Origin: Dellaglioa kimchii
GTDB taxonomy: Bacteria > Bacillota > Bacilli > Lactobacillales > Lactobacillaceae
Length of the DNA stretch: 64,000 bases
Direction: 5' to 3'
Assembly (NCBI RefSeq): GCF_046115505.1
Contig: NZ_CP170736.1
Span: 1,178,001 to 1,242,000, forward strand
The translations under genes and the position numbers were made by a program. The notes beneath the pieces were generated by a model. The model saw only the letters and a program-made list of their open reading frames with translations, was not told the DNA's origin and searched no databases. Shown in pieces: positions 58,542 to 64,000 of the stretch; the first letter of the stretch is position 1; each line of letters starts with the position of its first letter.

Positions 58542-59933
58542 ATGAATAATGACCTATTAACAGACCAAACGCCACCACAGAATATTGAAGCGGAACAAGC
58601 CGTTTTGGGCGCTGTCTTTTTAAAGAGTGATGCTCTTGTTGAGGCAATGGAGTACTTGGAGCCTGAAGACTTCTATCAACGTCGCCATCAATTGATATTT
58701 GCGGCTATGGTGGATTTGAATGATAAAGATGAAGCTATTGATATTGTTACGATTCAAGATAATTTAACTTCTAAAAATCAAATGGATGATATTGGCGGCG
58801 TTAGCTATATTGTTGAATTAGCTGGCTCTGTACCAACGGCTGCTAACGTTCAGTATTATGCTAAAATTGTTGAAGAAAAATCAATGATTCGACGCTTAAT
58901 TGCGACAGCGACATCAATTGCAACTAAGGGTTTATCACAAGATGATGATGTAGCAACGCTTCTAGATAATGCCGAACGTGAAATTATGAGCGTGTCTGAA
59001 AAAAGAAATAGTAGTGGTTTTCAAGCTATTGCTGATGTATTAAAAAGTACATTTACAAATATTGAAAAGTTAGCTAAAGAAGGCGATACAATTACTGGAT
59101 TATCGACAGGTTATCCAGAGTTGGATAAAATGACTGCCGGATTACATCCAGATGAGTTAATCATTTTAGCTGCTCGCCCGGCTGTTGGTAAAACAGCTTT
59201 TGCGCTGAATATTGCTCAAAACGTGGCAACTAAAACTGATGAAACTGTCGCTATTTTTAGTTTAGAAATGTCAGCAGAATCATTAGTTAGTCGTATGTTA
59301 TGTGCTGAAGGTAGCATTAATGCTAATCACTTGCGAACGGGACAATTAGACGAATCAGAATGGTCAAATTTGATTGTGGCAATGAATTCATTATCAAAGG
59401 CTAATATCTTTATTGATGATACTGCCGGGTCAAAGATGGCTGAAATTCGGGCAAAATGCCGTCGATTAGCAAAGGAAAAGGATGGATTAGGATTAATCGT
59501 TGTTGATTATTTACAGCTGATTGAAGGTTCAGGACGCGAAAGTCGACAACAAGAAGTTTCAGAAATTTCTCGTCAAATGAAAAAATTAGCGAAAGAATTA
59601 AGTGTTCCAGTTATTGCATTGTCTCAATTATCCCGTGGCGTTGAACAACGTCAAGATAAACGACCGGTGTTATCAGATATTCGTGAATCTGGTTCTATTG
59701 AACAAGATGCAGATATTGTTGCATTTTTGTATCGAGATGATTATTATGAACGCGATACTGATGAAGATGAAGATGGGAATCTACCTGATCCAAGGGATGA
59801 AGATGACCAAAATGTTGGTGAAGTTGAAGTTATTATTGAAAAAAACCGTGGTGGTGAACGAGGTACAGTTAAATTATTATTTGTTAAATCATATAATAAA
59901 TTCTCGTCGCTTGCCTATATACCAGAAAGCTAG
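58542..59933 (+). CDS. dnaB: Replicative DNA helicase DnaB (DnaC of B. subtilis)
   Basis: 463 residues: an N-terminal domain (PPQNIEAEQAVLGAVFL ... YIVELAGSVPTAANVQYYAKIV), and a RecA-like core with Walker A AARPAVGKTAFALNIA (about 207-222). FSLEMSAESLVSRML, LIVVDYLQLI and SQLSRGVEQR follow. A hexameric 5'-3' helicase at the fork. TAAGGAG lies upstream of the ATG. Confidence 0.97.
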   Translation: MNNDLLTDQTPPQNIEAEQAVLGAVFLKSDALVEAMEYLEPEDFYQRRHQLIFAAMVDLNDKDEAIDIVTIQDNLTSKNQMDDIGGVSYIVELAGSVPTAANVQYYAKIVEEKSMIRRLIATATSIATKGLSQDDDVATLLDNAEREIMSVSEKRNSSGFQAIADVLKSTFTNIEKLAKEGDTITGLSTGYPELDKMTAGLHPDELIILAARPAVGKTAFALNIAQNVATKTDETVAIFSLEMSAESLVSRMLCAEGSINANHLRTGQLDESEWSNLIVAMNSLSKANIFIDDTAGSKMAEIRAKCRRLAKEKDGLGLIVVDYLQLIEGSGRESRQQEVSEISRQMKKLAKELSVPVIALSQLSRGVEQRQDKRPVLSDIRESGSIEQDADIVAFLYRDDYYERDTDEDEDGNLPDPRDEDDQNVGEVEVIIEKNRGGERGTVKLLFVKSYNKFSSLAYIPES

Positions 59934-59975
59934 AAAATATTCCTTAGTGGGATATTTTTTTTGAATAAAAAGATA

Positions 59976-60061
59976 AACGTTCGTTATATAGTTAATAAAT
60001 GTTTATATAAAATACAAACGTTCGTATTTTAGTTGTGTTTTAACTATTTTATTGCTATAAT
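59976..60061 (+). promoter_or_regulatory. purA promoter with two PurBox-like sites
   Basis: Minus-strand boxes ATATAACGAACGTT (59976-59989) and AAAATACGAACGTT (60017-60030) share CGAAC with the PurR consensus AWWWCCGAACWWT. The promoter is TTGTGT (60033-60038), 17 bases, TATAAT (60056-60061). The two boxes are 41 bases apart, in the same orientation. Confidence 0.6.
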
Positions 60062-60115
60062 ATTCTAGGATTGTGTTTATGAATTTAAAATATAAATTAT
60101 GAGGTGGATGAAAAT

Positions 60116-61402
60116 ATGTCATCAGTAGTTGTAGTAGGTAGCCAATGGGGCGATGAAGGAAAAGGTAAAATTACAGATTTCTTAAGTCAAAATGCCGATG
60201 TTATTGCACGGTATCAAGGTGGCGATAATGCCGGACACACAATTGTATTTGAAGGTAATACTTACAAATTACATTTGATTCCATCAGGTATTTTTTTTCA
60301 AGATAAATTAAGTATCATTGGTAATGGAGTTGTTGTGAATCCTAAAGCCTTATGTGAAGAACTTGATTATCTACAAAAACTCGGCGTTAAAGGAGATAAT
60401 TTACGTATTTCTGACCGCGCTCATGTCATTTTGCCATACCATATCTTACTTGATGGTTTACAAGAAGCTGCTAAAAAAGAAGATAAGATTGGGACGACTA
60501 ATAAAGGTATTGGACCAGCTTATATGGATAAGGCAGCTAGAATTGGTATTAGAATTGCTGATTTAATGGAAAAAGAAACTTTCTCAGCAAAATTAAAAAA
60601 TAATTTAGAACAAAAAAATCGTGAATTTACAAAATTATACGATCACGAACCACTTGAATTTGACGATATTTTTGAAGAATATTTTGCCTATGGTCAACGT
60701 TTGAAACGATACGTAATGGACACGTCAGTTATTATTAATGATGCACTAGATTCTGGTAAAAAAGTCTTATTTGAAGGTGCACAAGGTGTTATGTTAGATA
60801 TTGATCATGGAACATATCCGTTTGTAACATCTTCAAATCCAATTGCGGGCGGTGCAACAGTCGGGGTTGGCGTAGGACCTGCCCAAATTAATACAGTTGT
60901 TGGGGTCTGCAAAGCCTATACATCACGTGTAGGGGATGGTCCTTTTCCAACTGAACTACTAGATGAAATCGGTGATACTATCCGTGAAGTTGGACATGAA
61001 TATGGTGTAACAACAAAACGTCCACGTCGTATTGGTTGGTTCGATAGTGTTGTTATGAATCATTCTAAACGTGTTTCAGGATTGACTAACTTATGTTTAA
61101 ACAGTATTGATGTTTTAACTGGATTAAAAGAAGTTAAAATTTGTACAGCATATGAATTAAACGGTGAAATTATTCATCGTTATCCAGCTAGTTTTAAAGA
61201 ATTATCTCAATGTAAACCAGTATATGAAATTTTACCTGGTTGGACGGAAGATATTACACAAATGAAAACTCTTGAAGAATTACCTGAAAATGCTAGAAAT
61301 TATATTAGACGTATTGAAGAAATCGTTGATGTTAAAATTTCAACATTCTCAGTTGGACCTGATCGTGATCAAACAAATGTTTTAGATGATGTTTGGGCAT
61401 AA
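60116..61402 (+). CDS. purA: Adenylosuccinate synthetase
   Basis: 428 residues. Joins IMP and aspartate with GTP, the first step to AMP. It starts MSSVVVVGSQWGDEGKGKITD with the GDEGKGK loop and has KGIGPAYMDKAARIGIR, VLFEGAQGVMLDIDHGTYPFVTSSN and TTKRPRRIGWFDSV. GTG 60104 opens the frame, but GAGGTGG fits ATG 60116. PurBox-like sites upstream imply PurR control. Confidence 0.97.
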   Translation: MSSVVVVGSQWGDEGKGKITDFLSQNADVIARYQGGDNAGHTIVFEGNTYKLHLIPSGIFFQDKLSIIGNGVVVNPKALCEELDYLQKLGVKGDNLRISDRAHVILPYHILLDGLQEAAKKEDKIGTTNKGIGPAYMDKAARIGIRIADLMEKETFSAKLKNNLEQKNREFTKLYDHEPLEFDDIFEEYFAYGQRLKRYVMDTSVIINDALDSGKKVLFEGAQGVMLDIDHGTYPFVTSSNPIAGGATVGVGVGPAQINTVVGVCKAYTSRVGDGPFPTELLDEIGDTIREVGHEYGVTTKRPRRIGWFDSVVMNHSKRVSGLTNLCLNSIDVLTGLKEVKICTAYELNGEIIHRYPASFKELSQCKPVYEILPGWTEDITQMKTLEELPENARNYIRRIEEIVDVKISTFSVGPDRDQTNVLDDVWA

Positions 61403-61442
61403 AATAAGTAAGTAATAGGTTGATATTAATAGTTAATGTGAA

Positions 61443-61474
61443 AAAAATCAAAGTTAATACTTTGATTTTTTTTT
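61443..61474 (+). terminator. Terminator of purA
   Basis: AAAATCAAAG (61444-61453) and CTTTGATTTT with a 6-base loop. A long T-run follows. Confidence 0.88.
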
Positions 61475-61562
61475 ATTTAATTAATAACTAAGTATATAAA
61501 TAACCTTAATTAATTAGAGTTTAAAAATTTATATAACTTATATATTTCATAAGTCGAATATG

Positions 61563-61591
61563 TTGCATGCGCTTTCTTGGGGTGTTATTAT
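61563..61591 (+). promoter_or_regulatory. csbD promoter with overlapping cre site
   Basis: TTGCAT (61563-61568), 17 bases, TATTAT (61586-61591). The -35 overlaps a cre-like site, minus strand AGAAAGCGCATGCA (61564-61577). Confidence 0.65.
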
Positions 61592-61625
61592 CGGTATGTA
61601 GACAAATATATTATGAGGAGGAAAC

Positions 61626-61838
61626 ATGATGACAAATGAAGATAGATTAGATGCAAAGAAAGATCAAATTAAGGGTAAAGTAACAGAAACTAAAGGTAAA
61701 TTGACAGGAGACAAGCAAGAAGAAGTTAAAGGTAAAGCGGAAGGTTTCCTTGGTAAAGCTAAGGATAAACTAGAAGATGTTAAAGATGATGTTGCAGAAA
61801 AAATAGATGAAGTTATGGACAAACGTAAAAAGAAATAG
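61626..61838 (+). CDS. CsbD-family stress protein
   Basis: 70 residues, highly charged and without Cys. The family repeat is KKDQIKGKVTETKGKLTGDKQEEVKGKAEGFLGKAKDKL, followed by a Lys-rich tail. CsbD proteins are abundant under general stress; their function is unknown. GAGGAGG precedes two adjacent ATGs (61626 and 61629); either may be used. Its cre-bearing promoter is similar to that of the next operon, so the two may be co-regulated. Confidence 0.9.
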   Translation: MMTNEDRLDAKKDQIKGKVTETKGKLTGDKQEEVKGKAEGFLGKAKDKLEDVKDDVAEKIDEVMDKRKKK

Positions 61839-61853
61839 TAGTTTTATTGGATT

Positions 61854-61889
61854 CTCGCACTGCTTATTATAGGCAGTGCGAGTTTTTTT
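61854..61889 (+). terminator. Terminator of csbD
   Basis: CTCGCACTGC (61854-61863) pairs with GCAGTGCGAG (61873-61882). TTTTTTT follows. Confidence 0.95.
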
Positions 61890-62132
61890 ATTTCTTTTTA
61901 TTAGTCGAAGTTAGATAAATAATAGGTATATCTTGTGATTATAGTATCTATCAGTTCATCTCATTCACTCAGATATTCATAGATCTTATTTTGTTTAACT
62001 TTATGTGATTAATTAAGCAACGAGGAAAACAAAGATAGTTATTTATCTTTGTTTTTTTGTGTATATAAGTTTAAATGCCTGGTAAAGAGATCCATTAAGT
62101 TTCATAGATTGAGCGTAATAAAATCGTTTTAT
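61890..62132 (+). other. Gap before the Asp23 operon with an orphan terminator
   Basis: No gene is evident. The only clear structure is the hairpin at 62028-62059. AT-rich sequence near 61940-62000 has no convincing promoter or frame. A short RNA ending at the hairpin is possible. Confidence 0.35.
62028..62059 (+). terminator. Orphan terminator
   Basis: AAACAAAGATA pairs with TATCTTTGTTT across 6 bases. TTTTTT follows. No gene lies between it and the csbD terminator 140 bases upstream. Confidence 0.8.
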
Positions 62133-62161
62133 TTGCAAGCGATTTCAAATAATGTTATATT
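62133..62161 (+). promoter_or_regulatory. Promoter of the glsB-amaP-asp23 operon with overlapping cre
   Basis: TTGCAA (62133-62138), 17 bases, TATATT (62156-62161). The minus strand reads TGAAATCGCTTGCA (62134-62147), a full match to the cre consensus TGNAANCGNWNNCA, covering the -35. Confidence 0.8.
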
Positions 62162-62223
62162 ACATATAACGAATAGTTAACATAACAAATAACTATTTAG
62201 TATAAATAAAGGAGGAACATATT

Positions 62224-62469
62224 ATGATTTGGTCATTAATTGTAGGTGCTATTATTGGTGCTGTTGCAGGGGCGATTACTAATCGCGGTGAGTCAATGGG
62301 ATGGATAAGTAACATCATCGCGGGACTAGTTGGGTCAGCTCTTGGTCAAAGCGTTCTTGGTCATTGGGGACCTAGCTTGGCAGGAATGGCAATTATCCCT
62401 TCTATCATTGGTGCGATAATTTTAGTTCTAATTGTTTCAGCTATATTTGGTATAAAAGCAAGGAAGTAA
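62224..62469 (+). CDS. glsB: GlsB/YeaQ/YmgE-family membrane protein
   Basis: 81 residues, with three hydrophobic segments and Gly-rich helices (IVGAIIGAVAGAITNRGESMGWISNIIAGLVGSALGQ). These are typical of the transglycosylase-associated/GlsB family, which in enterococci and lactobacilli sits beside gls24/asp23 genes. The function is unknown. AAGGAGGAAC precedes the ATG. It is the first gene of the operon. Confidence 0.9.
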   Translation: MIWSLIVGAIIGAVAGAITNRGESMGWISNIIAGLVGSALGQSVLGHWGPSLAGMAIIPSIIGAIILVLIVSAIFGIKARK

Positions 62470-62494
62470 ATCAATTCAAGAGAGAGGTATGTTT

Positions 62495-63049
62495 ATGAAG
62501 AAGAGTAAAAAAATTATTCTGAGTATAGTCAGCCTCGGATACTTGATTGGGCTTAGCTTGCTGATTTGGCCAGAAATAATTGAGAAATTATCTAAAATGC
62601 TTGAACATTTTAACATTAGTACAAATTTTCAGAGTAACGATTTTATCTTCTATTATGGAATCGTATTATTGCTATTAACAGTCTTCATATTTTTGTTAAT
62701 ACTTTTGTGGCCTACGCAACTACCAGACATTCCTTTGAAGCAAACTAAAGAAGGAAGACTTGCTTTAAGTAACCAGGGTATTAGCCAATTTATCAAGACA
62801 AAGTTGTCTAGTGAGGACTTATCTAATATTAAAGTTACTTTGAAGAATACACGACGTCAGCGAAAAATTCATATTGTTGCAGATTCAGTTTACCAACAGT
62901 CTACAGTTGGACAATTACCTCGTATTACGAGTGAATTAACTGAGAATCTCAATGATCTATTAGCTGGATCTAGTCATATTCCTATCAAAGTAGATATTAA
63001 GGTAAGTAAAAAATCAAACTCAAAACGTAAAGTTACACGGGTAGTATAA
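62495..63049 (+). CDS. amaP: AmaP-like Asp23 membrane anchor protein
   Basis: About 184 residues: two membrane helices (about 8-30 and 52-75), then a basic cytosolic domain with QGISQFIKTKLSSEDLSNIKVTLKNTRRQRKIHIVADS. This arrangement is that of AmaP, which holds Asp23 at the membrane. The upstream ATG at 62489 lies against AGAGAGG, so ATG 62495 is preferred. It is followed by the DUF2273 and asp23 genes in the order known for this operon. Confidence 0.85.
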   Translation: MKKSKKIILSIVSLGYLIGLSLLIWPEIIEKLSKMLEHFNISTNFQSNDFIFYYGIVLLLLTVFIFLLILLWPTQLPDIPLKQTKEGRLALSNQGISQFIKTKLSSEDLSNIKVTLKNTRRQRKIHIVADSVYQQSTVGQLPRITSELTENLNDLLAGSSHIPIKVDIKVSKKSNSKRKVTRVV

Positions 63050-63065
63050 GAGGGAGTGTGCATAA

Positions 63066-63266
63066 ATGAAAGATAAAATGTCAATTAATATTGGAGTTGG
63101 TAGTGCTCTAGGATTTATCATATCCTCGTTACTTGTAACTGTAGGATTTTGGAAGACGATTATCATTATGATTGTGACGCTGTTAGCAGGATGGATTGGT
63201 TATCTATTTAAAGAATATGATATTGATCTATCATTTATTTCAAAAATTTTTACGCGGAAAAATTGA
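63066..63266 (+). CDS. DUF2273-family small membrane protein
   Basis: 66 residues with two membrane helices (about 10-27, 30-48: GSALGFIISSLLVTVGFWKTIIIMIVTLLAGWIGYLF). It matches the small DUF2273 protein that lies between amaP and asp23 in staphylococci and lactobacilli. The function is unknown, presumably part of the Asp23 membrane assembly. The start codon ATG at 63066 has GGGAG upstream. Confidence 0.9.
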   Translation: MKDKMSINIGVGSALGFIISSLLVTVGFWKTIIIMIVTLLAGWIGYLFKEYDIDLSFISKIFTRKN

Positions 63267-63295
63267 TTATTTAAAAATCGAAAGGAGTTTTAATT

Positions 63296-63823
63296 ATGAC
63301 TACAGAAAAAACAAATACGCAGGGAACAAAGACAGAAAATACTGAACCAAAGGGGACATTGACATTTGATGACAAGGTTATTCAAAAAATAGTCGGTTAT
63401 GCAATTGAAAATGTATCTGGTCTCTTGGGTGTGGATGGTGGATTTGTCGCAAATATTAAAAACAAACTTGTAAATAGTGATAATCCAACAGATGGCATCG
63501 GCGTTGAGGTTGGTAAGGAACAAGTTGCGGTTGATTTAAATATTATTATGGCATATGGGCACAATGCACATGATATTTATAAACAGTTAACTGAAGTTAT
63601 TAATAAACAAGTAAAGGAAACAACAGATTTAGCTTTAATTGAGTTGAATGTTGAAGTAGTAGACATTCAAACGCCAAAAGAATTTGATGATTCACAAACA
63701 AGTTTACAAGATCGTGTATCTGATGCAGGTAGTGTTATTAAAGAAAAAACAACAGATGGGGTAGATGCCGTTAAAAAAACGACATCTCAGGTAGTAAATA
63801 ACGATGATGACAGGGTTAAATAG
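63296..63823 (+). CDS. asp23: Asp23/Gls24-family envelope stress response protein
   Basis: 175 residues. The Asp23 domain runs from about 18 to 125 (GTLTFDDKVIQKIVGYAIENVSGLLGVDGG, VEVGKEQVAVDLNIIMAYGHNAHDIYKQLTEVINKQVKETTDLALIELNVEVVDIQTP). A charged, disordered tail follows. It is an abundant cell-envelope stress protein held at the membrane by AmaP. AAAGGAG precedes the ATG. The operon ends with a terminator and then parS. Confidence 0.95.
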   Translation: MTTEKTNTQGTKTENTEPKGTLTFDDKVIQKIVGYAIENVSGLLGVDGGFVANIKNKLVNSDNPTDGIGVEVGKEQVAVDLNIIMAYGHNAHDIYKQLTEVINKQVKETTDLALIELNVEVVDIQTPKEFDDSQTSLQDRVSDAGSVIKEKTTDGVDAVKKTTSQVVNNDDDRVK

Positions 63824-63856
63824 CGTTGGAAAAACAATAAGATTTAAATCTAGTTA

Positions 63857-63886
63857 AGAGAAATCCGATAGGGTTTCTCTTTTTTT
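63857..63886 (+). terminator. Terminator of the asp23 operon
   Basis: AGAGAAATCC-GATA-GGGTTTCTCT, then TTTTTT. It runs directly into parS. Confidence 0.92.
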
Positions 63887-63901
63887 GTTTCACGTGAAAC
63901 A
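63886..63901. promoter_or_regulatory. parS site (perfect)
   Basis: TGTTTCACGTGAAACA, identical to consensus, abutting the asp23 operon terminator. Confidence 0.97.
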
Positions 63902-63920
63902 TATATGTAAATGAGCGCAC

Positions 63921-64000
63921 AAAAAAAGCACCTAGCCGCAGCTAGATGCTTCAACATATCTTGCGATATGTTGGGTTTGGCACCCATGGGTGGTTAGGGG
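63921..64000 (-). other. 3' end of a minus-strand transcript (structured RNA or gene end), cut by window edge
   Basis: The minus strand reads a terminator: AGCATCTAGC-TGC-GGCTAGGTGCT with T-run (63921-63950). Before it lies a 9-bp hairpin with a GCAA tetraloop (63952-63973) and a short palindrome CACCCATGGGTG (63981-63992). One frame stays open (…GCQTQHIARYVEASSCG, stop overlapping the terminator), but the paired structures suit a non-coding RNA better. I cannot name it from 80 bases. Confidence 0.5.

Noticed and set aside
58405..58647. Minus-strand frame across the rplI-dnaB junction
   Set aside because: It spans a terminator and the dnaB start; no ribosome-binding site.
1..64000. Prophage, insertion sequence or integron
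   Set aside because: No transposase, integrase or long inverted-repeat boundary was seen; gene content around the origin is conserved core apart from the 31-37.6 kb stretch and the jag-yidC insert.

Overview
The window looks like the replication-origin region of a low-GC, heterofermentative lactic acid bacterium. The order rpmH-dnaA-dnaN-yaaA-recF-gyrB-gyrA-rpsF-ssb-rpsR-gdpP-rplI-dnaB-purA to the right, and rnpA-yidC-jag-mnmE-mnmG and rsmG-noc-parA-parB to the left, is the classic Firmicute origin layout. A phosphoketolase (xpkA), cre-type catabolite sites, RbsU-type ribose uptake, an Asp23/Gls24 envelope-stress operon and no sporulation genes point to Lactobacillaceae. The overall look is closest to Weissella or a relative, but the genus is an inference from gene content and not from an alignment.

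Left arm (1-45.2 kb). Most genes read on the minus strand, away from the origin. From the left edge: the N-terminus of a haem catalase; rbsK-rbsD-rbsU behind a CcpA-controlled promoter; gpmA; a PatB/MalY C-S lyase and an AI-2E family membrane protein; a divergent gntR followed by xpkA on the plus strand; an HrtAB-like ABC exporter; a membrane-anchored surface protein; azlCD; a KtrB-type potassium channel; a small DUF2187-like gene; a very large YhgE/Pip protein; a response regulator-histidine kinase-dacA module; guaB; DUF1129; ychF; DUF951; parB-parA-noc-rsmG; a nucleoside hydrolase and signal peptidase I. Then comes an accessory stretch (31-37.6 kb): a LysM-NlpC/P60 wall hydrolase with DNA repeats, a tRNA-Ala, a cadD-arsR metal-resistance pair behind a large palindromic operator, a YdcF protein, an orphan small gene, an XRE regulator and a zinc-ribbon membrane protein behind a foldable leader. 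mnmG, mnmE, an OhrR-like regulator and jag follow. An aldo/keto reductase and a PspC gene, together with a parS site, sit between jag and yidC.

Origin (45.2-47.2 kb). DnaA boxes lie on both sides of dnaA, a bipartite origin. The dnaA-dnaN gap carries boxes, a GC-rich step, a run of trinucleotides resembling DnaA-trios, and an AT-rich tract. This is the likely unwinding site.

Right arm (47.2-64 kb). Plus-strand replication, gyrase, ribosomal and c-di-AMP genes run to purA, which has two PurBox-like sites. A csbD gene and a glsB-amaP-DUF2273-asp23 operon follow, each with a cre site overlapping its -35 box. The right edge has a perfect parS and the 3' end of something on the minus strand, either a structured RNA or a gene end, with a terminator.

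Themes: ParB/Noc segregation genes together with two perfect parS sites and one parS variant, each in a gap beside or near a terminator; CcpA control through cre sites sitting on -35 boxes; and several promoter-terminator units with no annotated gene (small-RNA or attenuator candidates near 22.1 kb and 35.8 kb). I saw no insertion sequence, prophage or CRISPR array. Start sites were moved from the longest frame wherever a Shine-Dalgarno sequence clearly chose an internal codon.
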